A stretch of DNA of 64,000 nt from an uncultured Thomasclavelia sp. Its GTDB lineage: Bacteria > Bacillota_I > Bacilli_A > Erysipelotrichales > Coprobacillaceae. The notes under the pieces were generated by a model. It saw only the letters and a program-made list of their open reading frames with translations, was not told where the DNA came from and made no database searches. Within the stretch, counting starts at the first letter, position 1. Every line of letters begins with the position of its first letter. The stretch is taken from positions 30,297-94,296 of the forward strand of contig NZ_CALUXO010000081.1 in assembly GCF_944324745.1 (NCBI RefSeq), written 5' to 3'. The position numbers and the translations under genes were made by a program. Shown one piece after another: positions 1 to 7,947 of this stretch.

Positions 1-109
1 TCGACGTGGTAATTTAGAAGTGGAAGAGACTAGCAGTGAAAATAATCTTGTAGAAAATGATAGTGTTGATGATAATGAATTAGATGAATTTTTAAGTCAG
101 TTTGAATAG
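1..109 (+). CDS. dnaB: 3' end of a DnaB-type replication initiation protein (partial)
   Basis: An open frame enters from the left edge (codons from base 2) and ends at TAG 107-109. The 35 visible residues are acidic and end FLSQFE. No domain can be seen in so short a piece. The call rests on position: in Bacillus and relatives the gene directly before dnaI is dnaB, the primosome/membrane-attachment protein with DnaD-like domains. The dnaI ribosome binding site overlaps this stop codon, so the two are co-transcribed. Seen: the frame and the coupling. Inferred: the identity. Confidence 0.55.
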   Translation, partial: RRGNLEVEETSSENNLVENDSVDDNELDEFLSQFE

Positions 110-118
110 GAGGATAAA

Positions 119-1027
119 ATGGAAAATATCCGGGATTTTAATATTTTTACTAATGATGAAAATTTTAAGAAAAACAAAGAAAATAGTATTAATGAACTGA
201 TGAAAGATCATAATATTATTAAAGTTTTAAAACGGTTTAATCTTACCAGAAGAGATATTGAAGAAAACTGGATTGAGTTTTTAGATTATCAAGAAGATTT
301 AAATCAATGTCTCGGATGTCGATCATTGAAATCTTGTCCCAAGATTTCTAAAGGGATGGTTCGCTGTTTTAATTATCATGACGGGGAAGTTAGTTTGTCA
401 TTGCAGCCGTGTAGTTTTGGTCAGGCATATTATGCTGATCAAAAAATATTAAGTGATATTTTACTTAAAAATGTCAGCAGTAAAATATTATTAACTAAGC
501 CCAGTGATTTAACGATTATTAAAGATCCAGATAGTAATGGAAAAGCAGTTGTTAAAATATTAAGTGATTATATAAAAGAGCCAGGTGCTAAAGGTGTATA
601 TTTATATGGCAGTGGTGGTACTGGTAAAAGTACACTAATGGGATTTTTGATTAGATGTTTAGTGACTAAAGGATATCAGTGTGGTTATATTCATTTTCCG
701 ACATTTTTAATGGATATAAAAGCTTCATTTGGAAATGAGGGAATTAATAATTCGATTGAGTTAATGAAAAAACTTGAATATCTAGTTATTGATGATGTTG
801 GTGGTGAAAATGTTACTCCGTGGTCACGTGATGAAATTTTATCATCAGTAATTGCCTATCGACTTCAAAATCAAAAGGCAACTTTCTTTACTAGCGGTTA
901 TTCTTTAGAACGTCTTAAAAAGATTTATACTTTAAAAGCTAGTGATAAAGAAAACGTTGAACGGTTAATTTCAAGAATGAAAGCGATTAGCACTGCTGTT
1001 GAACTCAAAGGGAGGGATTTGAGATAG
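119..1027 (+). CDS. dnaI: Primosomal protein DnaI (DnaB/DnaC helicase loader)
   Basis: This 302-residue protein is an AAA+ ATPase that loads the replicative helicase. The N-terminal part holds a Cys cluster (C64, C67, C73, C83, C98) that fits the known zinc-binding N-domain of DnaI. The Walker A motif GSGGTGKST lies at about 164-172 and Walker B LVIDDVGGE at about 220. Length matches B. subtilis DnaI (about 311). The start follows an AGGAGG site that overlaps the stop codon of the preceding gene, so translation is coupled. It may be the last gene of that operon; pfkA follows after 97 bases with its own likely promoter. Confidence 0.93.
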   Translation: MENIRDFNIFTNDENFKKNKENSINELMKDHNIIKVLKRFNLTRRDIEENWIEFLDYQEDLNQCLGCRSLKSCPKISKGMVRCFNYHDGEVSLSLQPCSFGQAYYADQKILSDILLKNVSSKILLTKPSDLTIIKDPDSNGKAVVKILSDYIKEPGAKGVYLYGSGGTGKSTLMGFLIRCLVTKGYQCGYIHFPTFLMDIKASFGNEGINNSIELMKKLEYLVIDDVGGENVTPWSRDEILSSVIAYRLQNQKATFFTSGYSLERLKKIYTLKASDKENVERLISRMKAISTAVELKGRDLR

Positions 1028-1058
1028 TAATATTAGTGTAAAAATATTGGATTTTAGA

Positions 1059-1087
1059 TGGAAACAATAGAATATTTATGTTAAAAT
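1059..1087 (+). promoter_or_regulatory. Likely promoter of pfkA-pyk
   Basis: A TAAAAT -10 box at 1082-1087 is preceded by TG (extended -10), with a weak TGGAAA -35 box 17 bases upstream at 1059-1064. It lies between dnaI and the pfkA ribosome binding site. The -35 is poor, so this is a reading by eye. Confidence 0.45.
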
Positions 1088-1124
1088 GACTAGGAAATTA
1101 ATACGAGGTAAAGGAGGAAAAACA

Positions 1125-2084
1125 ATGGTTAAATGTATTGGTGTATTAACTTCTGGCGGCGATGCTCCAGGGATGAATGCGGCTGTTCGTGCTGTAGCTA
1201 GAGCATGCTTGAACAAAGGGATTGAAATCTATGGTGTCCGTTTAGGATACAAAGGATTACATGAAGGCGATTTTATTAAATTTGATCGTCATAGTACTCG
1301 TAATATTATTAATCTTGGGGGAACAATTTTAAAATCAGCTCGTTTCCCAGAATTTAAAGATCCTGAAGTTAGAAAAGAAGCTATCGAACAAATGAAAAAA
1401 GTTGGAATGGAAGCATTAGTAGTTATCGGTGGAGATGGAAGCTATAACGGTGCTTTAAAACTTACTGAGATGGGTGTTAACTGTATTGGTATTCCTGGTA
1501 CAATTGACAATGATATTCCTGATACTGATTTTACAGTTGGATTTGACACAGCTTTGAATACAATTGTCGATGCATTAGACCGCTTAAGAGATACATCTGG
1601 TTCTCATCAACGTTGTACTATTCTAGAAGTAATGGGACGTCGTTGTGGTGACCTGGCAATTAACGCTGGTATTGCAGCTGGAGCTGAAATGGTTATTACT
1701 AGCGAAATAGGATATGATGAAGATCATATCATGGAAGTTTTAAAAGCTGCTAAAGCCTCAGATAAAAAACACGCTATTGTTGTAATCACAGAACATATTA
1801 CTGATGTTCATGAATTAGCGAAAAAAGTTGAAGCTAGTACGGGATTTGAAACAAGAGCAAATGTTTTAGGACATATGCAAAGAGGGGGACGTCCTTCAGC
1901 ACGTGATCGTGTTTTAGCGTCTCGTATGGGTGTTTTTGCTGTTGAATTATTAGAAGCTGGAAAAGGTGGTTTATGTGTAAGTGAAGTACATGGTGAAATT
2001 AAAGGTTTACCAATCACTGAAGTTTTATCACATAAACGTGCTGTTGATTATGATATTTACGAAGATTTATTAAAGATTCGTTAA
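1125..2084 (+). CDS. pfkA: ATP-dependent 6-phosphofructokinase
   Basis: The enzyme phosphorylates fructose 6-phosphate to fructose 1,6-bisphosphate in glycolysis. The protein is 319 residues, the normal bacterial PfkA length (E. coli 320). The ATP-binding [10 protein letters not shown] lies at 11-20 and the catalytic PGTIDND segment at about 124-130. An in-frame ATG at 1086 would add 13 residues but overlaps the putative -10 box. The ATG at 1125 sits behind AAAGGAGG and starts [12 protein letters not shown] as the family does. pyk follows 36 bases later, forming the pfkA-pyk glycolytic operon known from many Bacillota. Confidence 0.97.
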   Translation: MVKCIGVLTSGGDAPGMNAAVRAVARACLNKGIEIYGVRLGYKGLHEGDFIKFDRHSTRNIINLGGTILKSARFPEFKDPEVRKEAIEQMKKVGMEALVVIGGDGSYNGALKLTEMGVNCIGIPGTIDNDIPDTDFTVGFDTALNTIVDALDRLRDTSGSHQRCTILEVMGRRCGDLAINAGIAAGAEMVITSEIGYDEDHIMEVLKAAKASDKKHAIVVITEHITDVHELAKKVEASTGFETRANVLGHMQRGGRPSARDRVLASRMGVFAVELLEAGKGGLCVSEVHGEIKGLPITEVLSHKRAVDYDIYEDLLKIR

Positions 2085-2120
2085 TATAAATTTATAAAAA
2101 AGTGAGGAAAGGTAATAGGT

Positions 2121-3557
2121 ATGGTATTTGCTTTAAAAGAAAGAAAGAAAAAAACAAGAGTAGTTTGTACAATTGGTCCTGCAAGTGAAGATGAAAAAAT
2201 GATGCGTAAATTAATTCTTGCAGGAATGAACGTTATTAGATTAAATTTTTCACATGGTGATTTTGAAGAACATGGAAACAGAATTAAGTTAGCTCGTAAA
2301 CTTAGCAAAGAATGTAATAAAAACATTGCAATTTTATTAGATACAAAAGGACCTGAAATTAGAACTGGGGACTTTGTTGGGGGAAAGACTGAGTTTAAAA
2401 AAGGACAAGTATCAGTTATTACAACTGAAGATATCGAAGGAACTAGTGATCGTTTCACTATCACTTATAAAGAATTATATAAAGATGTTAAACCAGGTGG
2501 TTTCATTTTAGTTAACGATGGTCAAGTTGAATTATTAGTAGACCATGTTGAAGGTGAAGACATTTATTGTGTCTGCGCTAATGATGGTGTAGTTAAAAAC
2601 AAACGTGGTATCAATGTTCCTGGAATTAAATTAGGATTCGATTATTTATCTGAAAAAGATATCGCTGATATCACTTTTGGTTGTGAACAAGGTGTTAACT
2701 TTATTGCTGCATCATTTGTAAGACGTGCTCAAGACGTTTTAGATGTTAAAAAATTATTAATTGAAAATGGTCATCCTGAAATCCAAATCATCGCTAAAAT
2801 CGAAAATAGCGAAGGTGTTGAAAACATGGATGAAATCTTAAAAGTTGCTGATGGTATCATGGTTGCTCGTGGAGACTTAGGGGTAGAAGTACCTGCTGAA
2901 GATGTACCATTAATCCAAAAAGAAATCATCAAAAAATGTCGTGCAGCTGGAAAAATAGTTATCACAGCTACTCAAATGCTTGATAGTATGCAAGAAAATC
3001 CACGTCCAACACGTGCAGAAGTTAGTGACGTTGCTAACGCTATTTATGATGGAACTGATGCTATCATGTTATCAGGTGAATCTGCACAAGGTAAATATCC
3101 TGAAGAAGCAGTTATGACAATGACTAAGATTGCCTTAAAAACTGAAGAAACATTAGATTATGATGCATTATTAAGAAGAGCAATCAGAACAGCACCAGTA
3201 GATACTTCTGAAGCTATCTGTATGTCTGTAGCTGAAATTGCATCTAAATTCAAAGTAGCTGCAATTGTTGTTTACACTGAAAGTGGATTCACTGCTAAAA
3301 GAGTATCACGTTATCGTCCAGAATCTATGATTATCGCTGCAACACCTTATGAACCAGTTACTCGTTCATTAGCATTAAACTGGGGTGTTAAAGGTGTCGT
3401 ATGTAAACATATGGAAGATCGTTCAGCTCAAATTGAATATGCTCAAATTTTAGCTAAAGAAAATGGTGTTGAACCAGGTGAACAAATCTTGATCACTGCT
3501 GGTACACCAGGTGTAAGCGGGGCTACAAGCTACTTAGAATTAATTACTGTTAAGTAA
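2121..3557 (+). CDS. pyk: Pyruvate kinase (first copy)
   Basis: It converts phosphoenolpyruvate and ADP to pyruvate and ATP. It is 478 residues long, with DTKGPEIRTG at about 74-83, the catalytic-Lys segment IAKIENSEG at about 223-231 and the metal-binding MVARGDLGVE around 248. It ends right after the C-terminal allosteric domain and lacks the extra PEP-utiliser-like domain of B. subtilis Pyk (585 residues). SD AGGAAAGG stands before the ATG. A strong terminator follows. A second copy, almost identical from residue 66 on but different before it, lies at 25865-27295. Confidence 0.97.
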   Translation: MVFALKERKKKTRVVCTIGPASEDEKMMRKLILAGMNVIRLNFSHGDFEEHGNRIKLARKLSKECNKNIAILLDTKGPEIRTGDFVGGKTEFKKGQVSVITTEDIEGTSDRFTITYKELYKDVKPGGFILVNDGQVELLVDHVEGEDIYCVCANDGVVKNKRGINVPGIKLGFDYLSEKDIADITFGCEQGVNFIAASFVRRAQDVLDVKKLLIENGHPEIQIIAKIENSEGVENMDEILKVADGIMVARGDLGVEVPAEDVPLIQKEIIKKCRAAGKIVITATQMLDSMQENPRPTRAEVSDVANAIYDGTDAIMLSGESAQGKYPEEAVMTMTKIALKTEETLDYDALLRRAIRTAPVDTSEAICMSVAEIASKFKVAAIVVYTESGFTAKRVSRYRPESMIIAATPYEPVTRSLALNWGVKGVVCKHMEDRSAQIEYAQILAKENGVEPGEQILITAGTPGVSGATSYLELITVK

Positions 3558-3578
3558 TTAAATATCATAGTTTTATGG

Positions 3579-3614
3579 GCTAAAGCTGTTAAAGCAGCTT
3601 TAGCTTTTTATTTT
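3579..3614 (+). terminator. Rho-independent terminator of pfkA-pyk
   Basis: A perfect 10-bp stem (GCTAAAGCTG with CAGCTTTAGC) around a 6-base loop is followed by TTTTTATTTT. Confidence 0.93.
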
Positions 3615-3652
3615 AAGTAAATTGATTGTCGAAGCCTGGCGATTATTTTTTC

Positions 3653-3681
3653 TTTCTATCTTGAATAAAATAGGTTATAAT
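3653..3681 (+). promoter_or_regulatory. Promoter of the 3698-4949 membrane protein pair
   Basis: A consensus TATAAT at 3676-3681 lies 17 bases from a weak TTTCTA at 3653-3658. The -10 box overlaps an in-frame ATG at 3680, which rules that ATG out as the start of the following gene. Confidence 0.55.
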
Positions 3682-3697
3682 GTTTTCGGTGATAAAT

Positions 3698-4540
3698 ATG
3701 GAAAAAAAAGCACGACAAAATTTAATCATTAGTCTGATATGTGCGGTAATTGTGGCTGTTACATTATATTTTATGTATGATAGTTTTCAATTCCAAACTT
3801 ATGGAGGGGTTATTTATTTTGATTATGTTTTATCTGGCTCTAATGAACAGATTAGTGTTGATAACTTAGAAGTGTATTTAGATCAAGATGATTTTTTGAT
3901 TGATCAAGGAAAGATAGTTTTTAATGATCCTAGTTTATTGACTCAACCAACTGGTTTTAGTTTAGATTTATCTGATGGTAATCAATCTTTTAATATGAAT
4001 TTTGCACTAGAGAATTATGATCAAAATCTTACTAGTTATGATTTTTCTACATATCAAGAATCTTCAGCTGATTTTGCCTTAGATGATATAACCACTGCCA
4101 CTTTAACAATCACTAATGGTGATAATACTATGAATTTAGATTTATCAATTGAACCACTATTAAGACTTGAAAGTTCTAACAAAGAATATCGAATTGAAAA
4201 TGCTGCCGTTTCTAAGTCAATGATTCGTTTAGGTTCTTTAACAACTTCAATCGATCATATTATGGAAAATTATCCTAATGTTTCTTTAGAATATCGGTAT
4301 TTAAAAGATGAAAATGGCGATTTGGATGATAATGAAAATTATGTAGTTTTTACTAAAGTTAGTGGGGCTAGTAAGGATTATATTAATGGAGACAGTTATG
4401 GAACTTATTTGCTTGATGATAGTGAAATTGATTTAACTAAGAAAAAATTGAGTGTTGTTGTAATTTTAAGCAACGATGAAGATCGTTTTGCTTTTGCCAT
4501 TGATTTAAATATTCAAGAAGCGGGTGATTCTAATGAATAA
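3698..4540 (+). CDS. Single-pass membrane protein with large outer domain, unknown
   Basis: I do not recognise this 280-residue protein. It has a lysine-rich N-terminus, one hydrophobic helix at about residues 9-27, then an acidic, Asp/Asn-rich, beta-looking segment of about 250 residues that should face outward. No catalytic motif and no lipobox are visible. Start chosen at ATG 3698 because the earlier ATG at 3680 lies inside the -10 promoter box. Its stop codon overlaps the ATG of the next membrane protein gene, so the two are a coupled pair and may work together at the envelope. Confidence 0.75.
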   Translation: MEKKARQNLIISLICAVIVAVTLYFMYDSFQFQTYGGVIYFDYVLSGSNEQISVDNLEVYLDQDDFLIDQGKIVFNDPSLLTQPTGFSLDLSDGNQSFNMNFALENYDQNLTSYDFSTYQESSADFALDDITTATLTITNGDNTMNLDLSIEPLLRLESSNKEYRIENAAVSKSMIRLGSLTTSIDHIMENYPNVSLEYRYLKDENGDLDDNENYVVFTKVSGASKDYINGDSYGTYLLDDSEIDLTKKKLSVVVILSNDEDRFAFAIDLNIQEAGDSNE

Positions 4541-4949
4541 ATTAAAGAAAGATTTTATCGTTGTATATTTACTACGTAATGCCTTAGCGACACTATTGAT
4601 TACTTTAATTAGTTTTGGTTATAGTTTAATTGACTATTATCATATTTCACTTATAAGTGCTTTAAGAAGAATTTTTACTGATAATTTTTATACCACTATT
4701 TACTTTTTACTTTTATGGATCTTAAATTATTTATTATTTGAAATTTATAAAACGATAATTGATATAATCAAGAAAACCATTGGTAAACAGGTTAAAGTTC
4801 CTTTTGGCAGCGTTATTCCTTTGGCCGTTTTAGTTGTAATTATTTTAATTGATTTTAATCTGTTGTTTAAAGTTAATTTTGTTTTATTATTAGTATTTAT
4901 GTTTGCTCGTTCAATTAAAGAAATAATTAAAGAAAGAATCAAAAAATAG
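4533..4949 (+). CDS. Small polytopic membrane protein, unknown
   Basis: This 138-residue protein has about four hydrophobic helices (near 15-35, 50-70, 92-110 and 113-127) and a strongly basic C-terminus. I recognise no family. The ATG at 4533 overlaps the stop of the preceding gene; a GTG at 4524 in the same frame is possible but would sit next to its SD. The TAG stop lies in the left arm of a hairpin shared with the convergent sspI gene. Confidence 0.72.
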   Translation: MNKLKKDFIVVYLLRNALATLLITLISFGYSLIDYYHISLISALRRIFTDNFYTTIYFLLLWILNYLLFEIYKTIIDIIKKTIGKQVKVPFGSVIPLAVLVVIILIDFNLLFKVNFVLLLVFMFARSIKEIIKERIKK

Positions 4950-4970
4950 ACTCATAGAGTCTATTTTAAT
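4945..4970. terminator. Bidirectional terminator between 4533-4949 and sspI
   Basis: A 9-bp stem AATAGACTC / GAGTCTATT has a 3-base loop, with an A-tract on the left and a T-rich stretch on the right. The stop codons of both convergent genes (4947-4949 on plus, 4961-4963 on minus) lie inside the hairpin. Confidence 0.85.
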
Positions 4971-5161
4971 AAATGGCAAATTGATTCAATCATCGTATCT
5001 TTTTGCAAATTATTTAATGAATTATAATATTGTTCAAATAATACTCCTAAACCTGGTAAGATGGCTTCTTCTTTAGAAGCGATGCCACTATTAATAATTT
5101 CTTTAAGTTCATCGAAAGTACTATTATGAAGTTTACTTAATAAAGCATTCCGGATATCCAC
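4961..5161 (-). CDS. sspI: Small acid-soluble spore protein, SspI type
   Basis: This 66-residue protein resembles SspI, a minor small acid-soluble protein of the spore core. The family core ELK-x-I-x-x-x-I and the signature LPGLGVLFE (about residues 35-43) are present, and length fits (SspI about 70). In Bacillus sspI lies next to the trmH-like ysgA and pheS, as here. Start: GTG 5161, 8 bases after GAGGAG; an upstream in-frame GTG at 5170 overlaps that SD and is rejected. Family knowledge says such genes are transcribed in the forespore by sigma-G; I did not identify the promoter. Confidence 0.88.
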   Translation of the reverse strand: MDIRNALLSKLHNSTFDELKEIINSGIASKEEAILPGLGVLFEQYYNSLNNLQKDTMIESICHLLK

Positions 5162-5220
5162 TAAAATCACTCCTCAATTATATTATTGGAATATTTGCGA
5201 GGTTTTATACTGAGGTAATT

Positions 5221-5886
5221 ATGGAAATTAGACAAATTGAATTAAAGGGACAAATATATGAATATCAGTTAAATATTAAACCAATAAAACGCTGTTACCT
5301 GAAAGTAAAAAGCGGTCAGATTATTGTTAGTTGTTCACCTTTATTTACTATTGCGGAAATTGAAAAATTGATAAAAGCTAATGCGGATAAGCTGGTAAAA
5401 TACTTAGATAATTATCAAAGTAAATTTAACTATTGTCATAATGGCTATTTATATTTATTTGGTCAATATTATCAAATCATAGTCCATGATTTAAACAAAA
5501 ATCAGGTAGTTGTTAAAGATAAGCAACTAATCGTTTATCATCATCAAGTTCAAAAAAATGTGGAAAAGTATTTAAAAGCAGTTTTAACTAAATATATAAC
5601 AAGTCGCATAGATTATTGGCTTAAAAATTCATTTAACTTAAAAATGCCAAAAATTGAAATAAAAAAATATAAATCCCGCTGGGGAAGCTGTTATCCTGGG
5701 CAAAACAAAGTCAGTTTTAATTTGGCTTTAGTTCATTTAGACTATGAATTAATTGATTATGTGATCGTTCATGAGCTATGTCATTTCATCCAGGCCAATC
5801 ATTCAGCTAAATTTTATTTAGAAGTGGCTAAACGCATACCGGATTATCAAATTATCCAAAGGAAATTAAAGGAGGTCGGAATATGA
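5221..5886 (+). CDS. YgjP/SprT-like zinc metallopeptidase domain protein
   Basis: The 221-residue protein ends in the conserved block of the YgjP (DUF45) family: WGSC at about 157-160, then the zinc motif HELCH at about 184-188 and a following His/Asp region (NHSAKFY). The N-terminal 100 residues are a beta-rich segment typical of the family. A protease-type role is inferred from the motif; substrates are not known. It starts at ATG 5221 behind GAGG and is divergent from sspI across about 60 bases. It overlaps the next gene by 4 bases (ATGA), so it is co-translated with the RNA methyltransferase gene. Confidence 0.85.
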   Translation: MEIRQIELKGQIYEYQLNIKPIKRCYLKVKSGQIIVSCSPLFTIAEIEKLIKANADKLVKYLDNYQSKFNYCHNGYLYLFGQYYQIIVHDLNKNQVVVKDKQLIVYHHQVQKNVEKYLKAVLTKYITSRIDYWLKNSFNLKMPKIEIKKYKSRWGSCYPGQNKVSFNLALVHLDYELIDYVIVHELCHFIQANHSAKFYLEVAKRIPDYQIIQRKLKEVGI

Positions 5887-6599
5887 TTACGTCTACTAGT
5901 AATAATAAAATTAAAGAATTAATTAAACTGAAGCAAAAAAAATACCGTCATCAAAGTGGATACTATCTAATTGAAGGGGAACACTTAGTCCAAGAAGCCC
6001 TTAAAACAAATCAGGTTGTATCTTTGATTACCACTAAAAAAATTGATAGTGAGCTTGAAGTGATCGAAGTTAGTGAAAATGTAATGGCTAAATTAGCTTT
6101 TACTAAATCACCAGCTAAGATCATGGCTAAATGTCTGTTGCCAAAGATTAATCAATTAGTAGATGGTAAACGTTATTTATTATTAGATGATCTCCAAGAT
6201 CCTGGTAATGTGGGTACTTTAGTTAGAACCGCTCTGGCTTTTGGTATTGATCAGGTCATTTTATCTGATAACAGTGTTGATTTGTATAATGATAAAGTCT
6301 TACGGGCTATGCAGGGGGCTAATTTTCATTTAAGCTGTATTTATGGTAATTTAAAAGAAGTGATTGATATTTTACACCAAAAACAAGTGACTGTTATTGG
6401 CAGTGCTTTAGAAAATGGTAAAGATATTAATTTAATTAAACAAAGTGAAAAGATGGCTTTTATTGTTGGAAATGAAGGCAATGGAATGAATCCTGAAATA
6501 CTGGCTAAATGTGATCAAATTGGCTATATCCCAATTGAAAAGATTGAGTCTTTGAATGTTGCGATTGCTGGAAGTATTTTTATGTATCATTTTAGATAG
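5883..6599 (+). CDS. TrmH/SpoU-family RNA 2'-O-methyltransferase (YsgA-like)
   Basis: A 238-residue SPOUT methyltransferase. An N-terminal substrate-binding domain (about 1-95) precedes the SpoU domain with motif 1 GNVGTLVRTA (about 109), motif 2 IVGNEGNGM (about 196) and motif 3 IPIEKIESLNVAIAGSI at the end. It probably methylates a ribose in rRNA or tRNA; the target cannot be told. The Bacillus homologue ysgA lies next to pheS, as here. It begins in the stop of the previous gene, with SD GGAGG upstream. Confidence 0.88.
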   Translation: MITSTSNNKIKELIKLKQKKYRHQSGYYLIEGEHLVQEALKTNQVVSLITTKKIDSELEVIEVSENVMAKLAFTKSPAKIMAKCLLPKINQLVDGKRYLLLDDLQDPGNVGTLVRTALAFGIDQVILSDNSVDLYNDKVLRAMQGANFHLSCIYGNLKEVIDILHQKQVTVIGSALENGKDINLIKQSEKMAFIVGNEGNGMNPEILAKCDQIGYIPIEKIESLNVAIAGSIFMYHFR

Positions 6600-6628
6600 T
6601 TTTTCCTTGATGATTTTCAAGAAAATTG

Positions 6629-6657
6629 TTGTCAAAAATAAGTAAACAAGTTATAAT
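6629..6657 (+). promoter_or_regulatory. Promoter of the pheST T-box operon
   Basis: TTGTCA at 6629-6634 and TATAAT at 6652-6657 are exactly 17 bases apart. Transcription should start near 6664, giving a leader of about 240 bases. Confidence 0.85.
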
Positions 6658-6663
6658 ATCAAG

Positions 6664-6889
6664 GTATTCAAAAAAACACGTTGATAAGGACTAGTAGATA
6701 AGAAAGTTGTTTTAGAGAGGAAGAAAAATGGCTGAAATTCTTCTACAACGGCATTATTGAATTCACCTTGGAGTGCGACTAATCATCGCCGTAGTGACTG
6801 CGTTAAAGTTAATTAAGTGCATGATGCTGTTGCATCATGAATTAGGATGGTACCGCGAGATAATCGTTCCTATTGGGAACGATTTTTTA
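6664..6889 (+). ncRNA. T-box riboswitch leader, tRNA-Phe specific
   Basis: This leader senses uncharged tRNA-Phe. The conserved T-box sequence AGGATGGTACCGCG is at 6844-6857. Its UGGU (6848-6851) can pair with the ACCA end of tRNA-Phe. A Stem I region holds tandem UUC triplets (6738-6743), the Phe codon expected as specifier. It ends in a terminator. The gene downstream is pheS, which agrees with the specifier. The exact specifier triplet is inferred by eye. Confidence 0.93.
6862..6889 (+). terminator. T-box regulated terminator before pheS
   Basis: Stem AATCGTTCC / GGAACGATT with a 5-base loop is followed by six Ts. Its left arm directly follows the T-box sequence, the usual terminator/antiterminator arrangement. 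Confidence 0.92.
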
Positions 6890-6905
6890 TTTTAGGAGGG
6901 AAATA

Positions 6906-7943
6906 ATGGAAAATAAATTATTGATGATTAAAGATGAAGCATTAGCTAAATTAGAATCATGTCAGTCTTTAAAAGAATTAAATGATATTCGGGTGCATTA
7001 TTTAGGTAAAAAAGGACCAATTCAAGAAGCTATGAAATCAATGAAAAATATGGCACCTGAGGAAAGAAAAAAATTTGGTCAAACTTCAAACTTAGTTAAA
7101 CAAGAGCTTTCAAAAGCAGTTGAAGTGACTAAAGAAAAACTAGAAAATCAGGCAATTTTAGATAAAATCAATCGTGAAAAAATTGATATTACTTTGCCAG
7201 GATATAAATTAGATCAAGGTACAATTCATCCTCTATCAGCGATTGTTACTGAGTTAGAAGAGCTATTTTTAGGAATGGGTTATCAAATAGCTGAAGGTCC
7301 TGAAGTAGAGACAGATTACTTTAACTTTGAATTAATGAATCTGCCAAAAGACCATCCAGCTCGTGATATGCAAGATACTTTTTATATTGATGATAGTCTT
7401 TTAATGAGAACACATACTTCACCAGTTCAGGCGCACACTTTATTGGCGGCTAAAGGACAGGGCCCAATCAAAGTAATTTGTCCTGGTAAAACTTATCGTC
7501 GTGATGATGACGATGCTACTCATTCACATCAATTTATGCAATGTGAAGGTTTAGTAGTTGATAAAAATATTACGATGGCTGACTTGAAAGGAACTTTACA
7601 AGTTTTTGCTCGTAAATTATTTGGAGAAAAACGGGAAATTAGATTCCGTCCATCATACTTTCCATTTACTGAACCATCAGTAGAAGTAGATATTTCATGT
7701 CATAACTGTGGTGGAAAAGGTTGTTCAATGTGTAAACATACTGGATGGATTGAAATTTTAGGAGCCGGAATGGTTAATCCTCGGGTATTAGACATGTGTG
7801 GTTTTGATTCAACGGTCTATCAAGGATTCGCTTTTGGAATTGGGATCGAACGGGTAGCCATGTTGAAATACGGTATTGATAATATTCGTTATTTCTATAA
7901 TGATGATATTAGATTTTTAAATCAATTTGGTAGAAAGGAGTAG
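6906..7943 (+). CDS. pheS: Phenylalanine--tRNA ligase alpha subunit
   Basis: This is the catalytic class II synthetase subunit that charges tRNA-Phe as an alpha2-beta2 enzyme with PheT. It has 345 residues (B. subtilis 344). An N-terminal coiled coil (about 1-95) binds tRNA. Motif 2 is near [20 protein letters not shown] (about 195-215) and motif 3 near [12 protein letters not shown] (about 313). Start: ATG 6906 after GGAGGG; an in-frame start at 6873 lies inside the terminator hairpin. It has a CxxC...CxxC cluster ([12 protein letters not shown]). pheT follows after 4 bases. Confidence 0.97.
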   Translation: MENKLLMIKDEALAKLESCQSLKELNDIRVHYLGKKGPIQEAMKSMKNMAPEERKKFGQTSNLVKQELSKAVEVTKEKLENQAILDKINREKIDITLPGYKLDQGTIHPLSAIVTELEELFLGMGYQIAEGPEVETDYFNFELMNLPKDHPARDMQDTFYIDDSLLMRTHTSPVQAHTLLAAKGQGPIKVICPGKTYRRDDDDATHSHQFMQCEGLVVDKNITMADLKGTLQVFARKLFGEKREIRFRPSYFPFTEPSVEVDISCHNCGGKGCSMCKHTGWIEILGAGMVNPRVLDMCGFDSTVYQGFAFGIGIERVAMLKYGIDNIRYFYNDDIRFLNQFGRKE

Positions 7944-7947
7944 AATA

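Noticed and set aside
1086..1124. Longer pfkA start
   Set aside because: It overlaps the -10 box and the SD, and homologues begin at the ATG 1125.
2081..2464. 127-codon open frame on the minus strand inside pyk
   Set aside because: It mirrors the coding frame of a certain gene, has no SD and no recognisable sequence.
6601..6626. Hairpin TTTTCCTTGA / TCAAGAAAA after the TrmH-like gene
   Set aside because: No T-run follows it and the pheS promoter begins immediately; not called as terminator.
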